Below, piece after piece: positions 17,737-24,982 of a stretch of 39,319 bases of DNA. Position 1 is the stretch's first letter. Each line of letters starts with the position of its first letter. This DNA comes from Methylobacter sp. BlB1. GTDB lineage: Bacteria; Pseudomonadota; Gammaproteobacteria; Methylococcales; Methylomonadaceae. Position numbers and translations under genes: made by a program. The DNA is taken from NCBI RefSeq assembly GCF_015476545.1, contig NZ_JADMKV010000025.1:1-39319 (forward strand), read 5' to 3'. Below the pieces are notes generated by a model, which did no database searches, had not been told where the DNA came from, and saw only the letters and a program-made list of their open reading frames with translations.

Positions 17737-19110
17737 TCAGGATATCTCCGGATAATCCTGGTCAATGGTTTTGATTTGGCTGGTGAATTGGCCCTGCGCG
17801 AGGCGAGTCTGGATCATGTCGCCTGTTTTTAGCTGGTCGGTAGACCTGATAATCTGACCGGACGGCAAACGAACAGCCATGGCATAGCCTCGGTTCAGCG
17901 TCGCCAGCGGGCTAACGGCATGCAGGGTATGGCTGGCATTCAAGAACTGGTGGTTCAATTCCTCCAGCCGGCATCGGATAGCAATGGCTAAACGCTCGCT
18001 CAAGTACTGCTGCCGCTGTTTATGACTGTTTATCGTAATGGTGGGGTTGTGTTGCCACAATTTGGCTGTCTTGGCTTCCAGCAGGTTGGCATGCTGGCGC
18101 AGTCCGACATGCATGGCCTGGTGAAGCCTTGATTCCAGTTCGCCTAGGCGCTGCGTGTTCCTTGCCAGTTTCTGGCCCGGATGTTGCTGTTGCAGTCGTT
18201 TGCTGAGCCAGTCCAGAGATTGCTGAGTCTGGTTCAGCTTGCGCTGTAGTAGCTGATACAGTCGCGATTCCAGATAAATGAATTGCGACAGCCAAGCTTG
18301 TTGATCAGGGACGGCATGCTCGGCCGCGGCCGATGGCGTCGGGGCGCGCAGGTCGGCGACGAAGTCGGCAATGGTAAAGTCGGTTTCATGGCCGATGCCC
18401 GTGATGATCGGGATATCGCTGGCAAAAATGGCGCGCGCCACGATTTCCTCGTTGAAAGCCCATAAGTCTTCCAGCGAACCGCCGCCCCGGCCAAGAATGA
18501 TCACATCGCACAGAGCCTGCCGGTTGGCTGTGGCGATGGCTTTGGCAATTTCATGTTTGGCATTGTCTCCCTGTACGGCCACCGGATAGATAATGACCGG
18601 CACCGCCGCGAAACGCCGGCGCAGGATGGTCAGAACATCCCGGATGGCGGCTCCCGACGGCGAAGTGATGATGCCGATGGTTCTGGGCAGAACGGGCAGG
18701 CTTTGTTTATGGGCGCTGTCGAACAGGCCCTCCGTCAACAGTTTGAGCTTCAAGGCGTCAAAAGCCCGCCGCAGAGCGCCATCGCCGGCTTCTTCAATTT
18801 GTTCGACGATGAGCTGATAATCGCCTCTGGGCTCATAAAGGCTGACTTGCGCCTTGACGATGACTTGCTTGCCGTTTTCGGGTTTGAATCCGAATTTGCG
18901 CTGGTGGTTTTTAAACAGGGCGCAACGGATCTGGGCATTGGCATCTTTCAGCGAAAAATAAAGATGTCCGGAAGAAGGCGTGCTTAAGTTGGAAATTTCG
19001 CCTTCGACCAAAACGGTCAGGAAATAGTCGCTGAGTAGCTGGCTGGTTTCCCGGTTGAGCTGTGTGACGGTATATATTCTGCGCTGAGTGGATGAGGGAG
19101 TGATCGTCAT
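17737..19110 (-). CDS. xseA: Exodeoxyribonuclease VII large subunit
   Basis: Catalytic subunit of exonuclease VII, which degrades single-stranded DNA with XseB. The product is 457 residues. It has an N-terminal OB-fold (YTVTQLNRETSQLL to about residue 110, with WVEGEISN-like VEGEISNLS and GHLYFSLKD), the catalytic core with GIITSPSGAAIRDVL, DVIILGRGGGSLEDLWAFN and IPIITGIGHETDFT, then a long glutamine-rich coiled region, ending with the conserved NRGYAM block. The xseB gene is not adjacent. It is 122 bases upstream of trkA on the same strand. The ribosome site is weak. Confidence 0.96.
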   Translation of the reverse strand: MTITPSSTQRRIYTVTQLNRETSQLLSDYFLTVLVEGEISNLSTPSSGHLYFSLKDANAQIRCALFKNHQRKFGFKPENGKQVIVKAQVSLYEPRGDYQLIVEQIEEAGDGALRRAFDALKLKLLTEGLFDSAHKQSLPVLPRTIGIITSPSGAAIRDVLTILRRRFAAVPVIIYPVAVQGDNAKHEIAKAIATANRQALCDVIILGRGGGSLEDLWAFNEEIVARAIFASDIPIITGIGHETDFTIADFVADLRAPTPSAAAEHAVPDQQAWLSQFIYLESRLYQLLQRKLNQTQQSLDWLSKRLQQQHPGQKLARNTQRLGELESRLHQAMHVGLRQHANLLEAKTAKLWQHNPTITINSHKQRQQYLSERLAIAIRCRLEELNHQFLNASHTLHAVSPLATLNRGYAMAVRLPSGQIIRSTDQLKTGDMIQTRLAQGQFTSQIKTIDQDYPEIS

Positions 19111-19217
19111 GAGATGATTTTATCACTTCTTGCTCTTTCAGTTTGCATTCGTGTCTAATTGTACAGCTAAGGCTTGGTCAATTACCGGTGACTGATAAAA
19201 TTTCACATGCTATTGAG

Positions 19218-19247
19218 CCGCCTATTGTAAAATAAGCGGTATTTTTT
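19218..19247 (+). terminator. Weak hairpin with T run upstream of gdx
   Basis: CCGC-C-TATT pairs with AATA-A-GCGG around GTAA with one mismatch (19218-19239), followed by TATTTTTT. It lies 24 bases before the gdx start. This looks like a weak intrinsic terminator or leader attenuator. The leader does not show the conserved elements of the guanidine riboswitches as far as I can judge by eye. Confidence 0.35.
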
Positions 19248-19270
19248 ATGCATGAAGTAAGAGGTGTGCG

Positions 19271-19591
19271 TTGGCGTGGTTGCTGTTGTTTTCTGCGGGA
19301 TTCGCAGAAATAGTGTTTGCTTTGAGTCTTAAATATAACGAGGGTTTTACCAAACTGTGGCCCAGTATCATTACCATGATCTCGGGCGGTTGCAGTTTTT
19401 ATCTGCTGACGCTGGCCATTAAAACTCTGCCACTGGGAACCGCTTATGCGGTCTGGACAGGCATGGGCGCTGTAGGTGTGGCGATAATCGGAATTTTTCT
19501 ATTTAAGGAATCGACGGAGCTATTACGATTACTGTCCATTGCTTTCATTATAGCAGGCATTGTTGGACTTAAATTAACGGATAGTCAGTAA
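19271..19591 (+). CDS. Small multidrug resistance exporter, SugE/Gdx type
   Basis: A 106-residue four-helix SMR transporter. It shows the conserved Glu13 in the first helix (FAEIVFALSLKY) and the SugE/Gdx-type run LPLGTAYAVWTGMGAVG near 56-72. This subfamily exports guanidinium or related cations from the inner membrane, usually as antiparallel dimers. The start is TTG, with GAGG 6-7 bases before it, and the family begins with this block. It is followed one base later by tusB, so the three genes 19271-20206 may be one operon, an odd pairing of an exporter with sulfur-transfer proteins. Confidence 0.85.
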   Translation: MAWLLLFSAGFAEIVFALSLKYNEGFTKLWPSIITMISGGCSFYLLTLAIKTLPLGTAYAVWTGMGAVGVAIIGIFLFKESTELLRLLSIAFIIAGIVGLKLTDSQ

Positions 19592-19592
19592 C

Positions 19593-19883
19593 GTGTTGCA
19601 TCTCATTTTTCAGTCACCGATAGAAGTAGCCGTTCTGCAACGTATTGAGCCTGGAGATGCCGTGGTATTTCTTGAAAACGCCGTATTACGATTGTTAAAG
19701 AATGGTTTATTAAGTGAGAAATTAACGCAACTGCTCAGTACGAACCGCTTGTGCGTTTTGTCGGAGGATGTGGCCGTGCGCGGCATTGCCGCCGATGAGC
19801 TGGTCGAAGGCATCGACATCATTGATTATGCCGGGCTGGTCGAGTTAACTGTTGACAATCATGTGATTCAGTCATGGGCTTGA
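19593..19883 (+). CDS. tusB: Sulfur relay protein TusB/DsrH family
   Basis: A 96-residue protein of the DsrH/TusB family, part of the TusBCD complex that passes sulfur from TusA to TusE for 2-thiouridine in tRNA (or, in sulfur oxidisers, DsrEFH). It begins GTG-LHLIFQSP, matching the family start; a TTG follows directly. It has the typical C-terminal DIIDYAGLVELTVDNHVIQSW. It starts one base after the gdx stop and its stop codon overlaps the start region of the next gene. The tusC and tusD genes are not adjacent. Confidence 0.85.
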   Translation: MLHLIFQSPIEVAVLQRIEPGDAVVFLENAVLRLLKNGLLSEKLTQLLSTNRLCVLSEDVAVRGIAADELVEGIDIIDYAGLVELTVDNHVIQSWA

Positions 19884-20206
19884 TGGTTCACGGCCGGACT
19901 CTGGAAGTAACCGATCAGGGCTTTCTGGTTAATGCCGGTGACTGGGATGAAGAGGTCGCAAAGTGGCTGGCTGAATCGGATAATATTCAGCTGGATGAAC
20001 GCCACTGGGAAATCATCCTGTTCATCCGCGGCTATTATCAGCAGTTCAGGCACTTGCCGAATGCGCGGGTTTTTACCAAGGCTGTTGCGAAGGCATTGGG
20101 CGAGGAGAAAGGCAACAGCCGGTATTTACATAAACTTTTTCCAGAAGGGCCTTTGAAATATGCCTGCAAACTGGCCGGATTGCCCAAGCCGCCGACCTGT
20201 TTGTAA
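19874..20206 (+). CDS. tusE: Sulfur carrier TusE/DsrC family, two-cysteine form
   Basis: A 110-residue DsrC/TusE-fold sulfur carrier. The family blocks HWEIILFIRGYYQQF, GEEKGNSRYLHKLFP and the C-terminal arm GLPKPPTCL are clear. The penultimate Cys109 is the universal carrier cysteine. A second cysteine, Cys98 in KYACKLAGLP, sits 11 residues earlier, where E. coli TusE has Thr; this is the DsrC-type pair. The start may be this ATG or the ATG at 19883 that overlaps the tusB stop (TGATG), so translation is coupled. It abuts the convergent hslR stop with no spacing. The function is probably tRNA thiolation; the second cysteine leaves a redox or sulfur-sensing role open. Confidence 0.88.
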   Translation: MGLMVHGRTLEVTDQGFLVNAGDWDEEVAKWLAESDNIQLDERHWEIILFIRGYYQQFRHLPNARVFTKAVAKALGEEKGNSRYLHKLFPEGPLKYACKLAGLPKPPTCL

Positions 20207-20599
20207 TCACCCTTGTTTAAAGCGGTGAATCAGGCGCCGTTCTTTTTTGTTTGGTTTGTGATCTCTGTGGTTAAAGCCGAATAGCTCTCGCTGTTCACGC
20301 TGTTGGATTATCTGCTGCTGACGTTTTTCCTGGCTTTCGGCGCTTTCCTCATAGAGCAGTGCCGCCTCTTTCGCCGGACGTCGCTGCTCGCTGAGCGCAA
20401 TGACGGTAATGTCCCAGGTGTAGTTGTCCTTGCTGATGGAGAGTTTTGCGCCGGGCCTGATTTCCTTGCTGGGCTTCGTGCGTTGATCGTTCAGGTGGAC
20501 TTTGCCGCCGGCTATGGCGTCAGAAGCAAGCTTGCGCGTTTTAAAAAAACGCGCAGCCCATAGCCACTTATCCAGACGTACAGATTCGAGTTCTGTCAC
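20207..20599 (-). CDS. hslR: S4-domain RNA-binding protein, heat shock protein 15
   Basis: A 130-residue protein with an N-terminal S4 RNA-binding domain (VRLDKWLWAARFFKTRKLAS, then GGKVHLNDQ) and a basic, glutamine-rich C-terminal tail. This matches Hsp15, which binds 50S subunits carrying a stalled nascent chain and recycles them. The start is GTG and overlaps the stop codon of the upstream rhodanese gene by four bases (GTGA), indicating translational coupling. Its TGA stop directly abuts the tusE stop on the other strand. Confidence 0.92.
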   Translation of the reverse strand: MTELESVRLDKWLWAARFFKTRKLASDAIAGGKVHLNDQRTKPSKEIRPGAKLSISKDNYTWDITVIALSEQRRPAKEAALLYEESAESQEKRQQQIIQQREQRELFGFNHRDHKPNKKERRLIHRFKQG

Positions 20600-20958
20600 G
20601 CTTTTACTTCATTGCCGTTGTCTGACCAGGCTTTAAATCCGCCGGCCATGCTGACGGCTTTGCTGTATCCGATCTTGTTCAGCGCTTCCGCCGCCAATGC
20701 CGAGCGGCCGCCGGTCTGGCAGTAGACGATGATTCTGTCGCCTTGCTTCTCCTGAAAATCGGGATGCGCGCCTATTTTGAATTCCAATACTCCGCGTGGA
20801 ATATTGACGGCTCCGGGCAAGTGCCCCGCCTCGTATTCGGCCGGCTCCCTGACGTCCAGAATCAGACTCTTCCCGAGTTCGTTTTTGGCATCATCAATGT
20901 TGATTTCAGTGATGTGTTGCTTGGCTTGGGCAACAAGATCCATTGGAGTTAAAGTCAT
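20596..20958 (-). CDS. Rhodanese-like domain protein
   Basis: A 120-residue single rhodanese domain. ILDVREPAEYEAGHLPGAVNI near 33-53 and the active-site loop YCQTGGRSA near 79-87 carry the catalytic cysteine. Such proteins transfer sulfane sulfur, but the acceptor cannot be read from sequence. GGAGA precedes the ATG. It is coupled to hslR by overlap. It faces the tusB/tusE genes, also sulfur-related, though on the opposite strand, so a functional link is only suggestive. Confidence 0.9.
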   Translation of the reverse strand: MTLTPMDLVAQAKQHITEINIDDAKNELGKSLILDVREPAEYEAGHLPGAVNIPRGVLEFKIGAHPDFQEKQGDRIIVYCQTGGRSALAAEALNKIGYSKAVSMAGGFKAWSDNGNEVKA

Positions 20959-21077
20959 GGTCGTCTCCTGAAAAAATAAAAAAACATATTAGCAATAAAT
21001 AATATTGCGCTGCCAGTCTTTTTTACAGATTAAACAGGGCGCCTGCGAAAACAATGACTTGAGGCAATCAGGGGCTT

Positions 21078-21098
21078 GGGTGACCTGGCTGGTCACCC
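21078..21098 (-). terminator. Hairpin after ispH
   Basis: GGGTGACC (21078-21085) pairs with GGTCACCC (21091-21098) around a 5-base loop, starting 10 bases after the ispH stop on the minus strand. There is no T run, so it is either an atypical terminator or a 3'-end-protecting stem. Confidence 0.45.
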
Positions 21099-21108
21099 GA
21101 AGACAGGG

Positions 21109-22056
21109 TTAGCTCATGTGCTTTTTTAATTCTTTCGGCAGTGAGAACACGACTTTTTCTTCTATGCCTTGAATTTCGGTAATGGTTTCGCCACCCCATT
21201 GCTTGAGCTGATTGATGACTTCTTGGACCAGGACTTCCGGCGCCGAAGCGCCTGCTGTGACGCCGACTACGTTAACGTTATTAAACCATTCCTGCTTCAT
21301 GTCTTTCGCCGTGTCGATCAGATAGGCCTGTTTGCCAAGTTGTTCGGCGATCTCACGCAGGCGGTTGGAGTTGGAACTGTTGGGCGAGCCGACGACGAGG
21401 ATGAGGTCGGACGTTTTAGACAATTCATAAACTGCATCCTGACGATTCTGGGTCGCATAGCAGATGTCGTCTTTTTTTTGCTCCTGAATGCCGGAGAAAC
21501 GCGCCCTCAAGGCATCAACCATGATCTTGGTGTCGGTCATCGACAAGGTTGTCTGCGTGACGTAAGCCAGATTCTCCGGATTGTTGACTTGTAATTTTTC
21601 AACGTCTTCCGGCGTTTCGACCAAATAAATGCCGCCGTTTTCGGTGCACTTCTCGTATTGCCCCATTGTGCCTTCCACTTCCGGGTGGCCCGCATGACCG
21701 ATCAGGATCACTTCCCGGTCGGATTTGGCATGTTTGGCGACTTGCAGGTGCACTTTGGTAACCAGAGGGCAAGTAGCATCGAAAACAGTCAAATTGCGTT
21801 CTTCAGCTTCTTTTTGGACTTGTTTTGAGACGCCATGGGCACTGAAAATCAGGTAGGAGCCGACCGGTACATCGGTTAAGTCTTCAATGAAAACAGCGCC
21901 TTTTTCTTTAAGGCCTTCAACCACTGTACGGTTATGGACCACTTCATGGCGAACGTAAATCGGCGCTCCGAACGTTTCCAGGGCCTGATCAACAATTTCG
22001 ATAGCCCGGTCTACACCGGCACAGAATCCTCGAGGGTTAGCGAGTACAATTTGCAT
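21109..22056 (-). CDS. ispH: 4-hydroxy-3-methylbut-2-enyl diphosphate reductase
   Basis: Last enzyme of the MEP isoprenoid pathway, reducing HMBPP to IPP and DMAPP with an iron-sulfur cluster. The product is 315 residues. The three cluster cysteines are in place: Cys12 (NPRGFCAGV), Cys96 (FDATCPLV) and Cys199 ([11 protein letters not shown]). The catalytic Glu lies in [11 protein letters not shown] near 126. Also called lytB. It is 35 bases downstream of rraA and probably the last gene of trhP-rraA-ispH. Confidence 0.97.
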   Translation of the reverse strand: MQIVLANPRGFCAGVDRAIEIVDQALETFGAPIYVRHEVVHNRTVVEGLKEKGAVFIEDLTDVPVGSYLIFSAHGVSKQVQKEAEERNLTVFDATCPLVTKVHLQVAKHAKSDREVILIGHAGHPEVEGTMGQYEKCTENGGIYLVETPEDVEKLQVNNPENLAYVTQTTLSMTDTKIMVDALRARFSGIQEQKKDDICYATQNRQDAVYELSKTSDLILVVGSPNSSNSNRLREIAEQLGKQAYLIDTAKDMKQEWFNNVNVVGVTAGASAPEVLVQEVINQLKQWGGETITEIQGIEEKVVFSLPKELKKHMS

Positions 22057-22091
22057 ATCTTGACTTCTTTACTTGGTTAATTTGGCTTATT

Positions 22092-22577
22092 CTAACTCAA
22101 CATTGTGTCCGACACGATAATTCCATCGGTATCGGCATATAAAAAATGATCTTTCTTGAAAGCGACGCTGGCAAAATAGACAGGCATATCGCGCTCGCCA
22201 TGGCCTCGCTTGTGGCTTTTCAACGGATGCGTATGCAGCGCGCGTATGCCGATAGGCAACTGATCGATGAGGGCGGAATCGCGCAGACAGCCATAGATAA
22301 TGATGCCTTGCCAGCCGTTGTCAATGGCCAGCCTGGCCAGGTTGCTGCCCAGCAGGGCGCAACGGTGCGAGCCGCCGCCGTCGATAACCAGTACACGGTT
22401 TTCGACTTTCTCTTCCAGCGCCTGCCTGACCAGCACATTATCTTCGTAGACTTTCACTGTGGTGATCTGGCCGCAAAAAGCCGGATTGGCGCCATAGGAT
22501 TTGAACAAGGGCTCGGCAATCTGGAAATGTTCTTCTTCGGAATGCGCATCGCAAAGTTCTGCAGTCGTGAAACTCAT
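22092..22577 (-). CDS. rraA: RraA family protein (aldolase-like / RNase E regulator homologue)
   Basis: A 161-residue RraA-like protein. DGGGSHRCALLGSNLA and YGCLRDSALI carry the Gly/Arg-Asp signature shared by RraA and the class II 4-hydroxy-4-methyl-2-oxoglutarate/oxaloacetate aldolases. The Arg-Asp pair needed for aldolase activity is kept. The role may be modulation of RNase E, or decarboxylation/aldol cleavage of oxo acids; sequence does not decide. It lies between trhP and ispH on the same strand. Confidence 0.85.
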   Translation of the reverse strand: MSFTTAELCDAHSEEEHFQIAEPLFKSYGANPAFCGQITTVKVYEDNVLVRQALEEKVENRVLVIDGGGSHRCALLGSNLARLAIDNGWQGIIIYGCLRDSALIDQLPIGIRALHTHPLKSHKRGHGERDMPVYFASVAFKKDHFLYADTDGIIVSDTMLS

Positions 22578-22634
22578 AGTCTAAACCCAAGGTATAGGGC
22601 GACCGGATGGAGATCGCCCATGATTATTAATGGA

Positions 22635-23978
22635 TCAGGCGAAATAACGCGCGATCAGTCCGTGGTTGCCGGTGGTTTCAGGCATCGGTATCCTGACTTC
22701 ATAACCGCCGCCCGGAGCCTCCAGCATATCGCGGCCGTACATGTCCAGCATGCGTTCAACGGTAATGTCCTGATTGCCTTCCGGCAAAATCAATTCGATT
22801 TTATCGCCGACTGCAAACTTGTTTTTGACATCGATCACAGCCAGGCCGCTTTCCTTGTCATAACTTCTGATTTCGCCGCAGAACTGCTGCTGATGGCTTT
22901 TTGAATAGCCGGTGATATAGTTCTGGTATTCATGGGTATGGTGACGCTGATAAAAGCCGTCGGTATAGCCGCGGTTGGCCAGGTTTTCCAGCACGCCGAG
23001 CAGTTCGGGCCGGAAAGGTCGCCCGGCCTGTGCATCGTCAATCGCCTGACGGTAGGTCTGCGCCGTGCGGGCGACATAATAATGCGATTTGGTGCGGCCT
23101 TCGATTTTAAGGCTGTCCACGCCGATCTCGACCAGACGCTGTACGTGTTCGATGGCGCGCAGGTCTTTGGAATTCATGATGTAAGTGCCGTTTTCATCCT
23201 CCATGACCGGCAGCAGCTCGCCTTTGCGGCCTTCCTCTTCAAGGAAATAAACCTTGTCCGCCAACGGATGCCGGTCCGCACCGCCGCAGCTGGCTGTGCT
23301 GATGTCGGACATGGACAGGGAGCCGCCGGCCAGCACGTAATCGCCTTCGGCGTTTTCATGCGCAGGCAGCGTATCGTATTTCCAGCGGCAGGAGTTCGTG
23401 CAGGTGCCCTGGTTAGGGTCGCGGTGGTTGAAATAGCCTGACAGCAGGCAGCGGCCGGAATAGGCGATGCACAGCGCGCCGTGTACAAACACTTCCAGTT
23501 CCATGTCGGGACAGCGCTGGCGGATCTCTTCGATTTCATCCAGCGACAGCTCGCGCGACAGGATCACGCGCTCGACGCCCATCCTTTGCCAGAATTTTAC
23601 CGTGGCGTAATTGACGGTGTTGGCCTGCACGGACAGATGGACAGGCATGTCGGGCCAGGTTTCGCGCACCATCATGATCAGGCCCGGATCGGCCATGATC
23701 AAGGCATCCGGTTTCATGGCGATAATCGGTTCAATATCGGCCAGAAAGGTTTTGATTTTGGCATTGTGAGGAATCACATTGGTGGCCAGGAAAAATTTTT
23801 TGCCCAACGCATGCGCCTCATTGATGCCCTTGGCCAGATTGTCTTCAAGAAAATCATTATTGCGCACTCTGAGGCTGTAACGAGGCTGCCCGGCATAGAC
23901 GGCATCGGCGCCGAAGGCAAAGGCATAGCGCATGTTTTTTAGGGTTCCGGCGGGGGAAAGCAGTTCAACTTGTTTCAT
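22635..23978 (-). CDS. trhP: Peptidase U32 family protein, tRNA uridine hydroxylation (TrhP/YegQ)
   Basis: A 447-residue U32 protein close to E. coli YegQ/TrhP, which with prephenate forms 5-hydroxyuridine at the tRNA wobble position. It has the N-terminal ELLSPAGTLKNMRYAFAFGA, the U32 signature EVFVHGALCIAYSGRCLLSG near 163-182, and the cysteine-rich GTCTNSCRWKY block and SCGG that may hold an iron-sulfur cluster. The C-terminal beta domain is present. It heads the likely operon trhP-rraA-ispH. True peptidase activity is not expected for this subgroup. Confidence 0.88.
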   Translation of the reverse strand: MKQVELLSPAGTLKNMRYAFAFGADAVYAGQPRYSLRVRNNDFLEDNLAKGINEAHALGKKFFLATNVIPHNAKIKTFLADIEPIIAMKPDALIMADPGLIMMVRETWPDMPVHLSVQANTVNYATVKFWQRMGVERVILSRELSLDEIEEIRQRCPDMELEVFVHGALCIAYSGRCLLSGYFNHRDPNQGTCTNSCRWKYDTLPAHENAEGDYVLAGGSLSMSDISTASCGGADRHPLADKVYFLEEEGRKGELLPVMEDENGTYIMNSKDLRAIEHVQRLVEIGVDSLKIEGRTKSHYYVARTAQTYRQAIDDAQAGRPFRPELLGVLENLANRGYTDGFYQRHHTHEYQNYITGYSKSHQQQFCGEIRSYDKESGLAVIDVKNKFAVGDKIELILPEGNQDITVERMLDMYGRDMLEAPGGGYEVRIPMPETTGNHGLIARYFA

Positions 23979-24140
23979 GTAATCTATATAAATGGTCTTG
24001 ATTGACTATATTCTATCGTAATTTGTGATGGTTAAGGGATATAGCTTAACGTCCGGCTGTCGGCTAAAGTTATAGCGCGGGCAGACGTTTGAAGGGTTCC
24101 CGCTATTGGACAGGATTACTTAGCCATTTAGGAGCGTATC

Positions 24141-24281
24141 ATGTGGGTGATATTATTCATCATAGCTCTGCTTTTTGTCTTGGGCGGCGCTTTAATCTTA
24201 CTCAGAACGGCAAAAATGCCGAAAATTCCCAAAAATGTTAAATCTCAGCCTTATGAGGAAGACAAGGAAGATGATTGGTAA
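24141..24281 (+). CDS. DUF2897-like small membrane protein
   Basis: A 46-residue protein with one N-terminal membrane helix (VILFIIALLFVLGGALILL), a short basic stretch RTAKMPKIPKN, and an acidic tail EEDKEDDW. This matches the pattern of the DUF2897 family of gammaproteobacterial single-pass proteins. GGAG lies 7 bases before the ATG. Function is unknown. It stands alone, divergent from trhP and convergent with dtd. Confidence 0.78.
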   Translation: MWVILFIIALLFVLGGALILLRTAKMPKIPKNVKSQPYEEDKEDDW

Positions 24282-24461
24282 CAGGCGCTTGGGTGTCGAT
24301 TGGGTGAGGTCGGGTTTTTTTTCGCATTCGGGCTTCATTTCGAGAAAGGATTTCAATGTTTGCGTATCAGAACGCGAGCATGCCGCGCTTGCGGTTCCGG
24401 CGGGTGAGGCAGACGGACAAGCAGGTGTTAAAGCGATGCTCGGGCTAGTAGCTAAATTCAG

Positions 24462-24914
24462 TTAGCGCGGCTGGCTCGTCGTTCTCAAGGTAAACGTAAC
24501 AGGCCCGTCATTGACCAGCGCAACCTGCATGTCGGCGCCGAATTGGCCGAATTCGACAGGCGGATAAGCGGCTTTTGCCAGTTGCTGCAGATAAATGAAC
24601 AGCTGTTGTCCTTTTTCCGGCGATGCAGCCGGGGTGAAGCTGGGGCGATTGCCGCTATTGGTATCGGCTGCCAAGGTGAATTGCGGGACCAGCAACAGGC
24701 CGCCGTTGATATCGCGCAGACTCAAATTCATGCGATCATTGTCGTCGGCAAAAATGCGGTAGTTGAGTATGCGTTCCAGCAGGCGCTGTGCGTCTTTTTC
24801 GCTGTCCTCTCTCTCAACGGCGACCAGTGCCATGATGCCTTTGTCGATTTGGCCTATGATTTCATTGTTGACGGTGACTTTAGCAGTGGTGACGCGTTGA
24901 ATGATCGTGAGCAT
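24462..24914 (-). CDS. dtd: D-aminoacyl-tRNA deacylase
   Basis: Removes D-amino acids (and glycine from tRNA-Ala) mischarged on tRNA. A 150-residue protein with QRVTTAKVTVN at the N-terminus, the active-site region LLLVPQFTLAADTNSGNRPSF near 74-94, and the second signature LVNDGPVTF near 133-141, the Gly-Pro motif that ensures D-selectivity. The first motif reads PQFT rather than the more common SQFT. It lies convergent with the small DUF2897-like gene and divergent from the nuclease gene. Confidence 0.94.
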   Translation of the reverse strand: MLTIIQRVTTAKVTVNNEIIGQIDKGIMALVAVEREDSEKDAQRLLERILNYRIFADDNDRMNLSLRDINGGLLLVPQFTLAADTNSGNRPSFTPAASPEKGQQLFIYLQQLAKAAYPPVEFGQFGADMQVALVNDGPVTFTLRTTSQPR

Positions 24915-24982
24915 GAGAAGCGGTACAAGTAGTCAGGTTGGAAAAGCAGATGATCTTTAATCATTATAATACAGGCAGGTTC

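Noticed and set aside
19111-19270. Possible guanidine riboswitch upstream of the SugE/Gdx gene
   Set aside because: The paired ACGR hairpins of type II and the conserved core of type I are not visible by eye; only a weak terminator-like hairpin is seen.
24235-24465. A 76-codon plus-strand frame after the DUF2897-like gene
   Set aside because: It overlaps the better supported small membrane protein, lacks a ribosome site and has no recognisable content.
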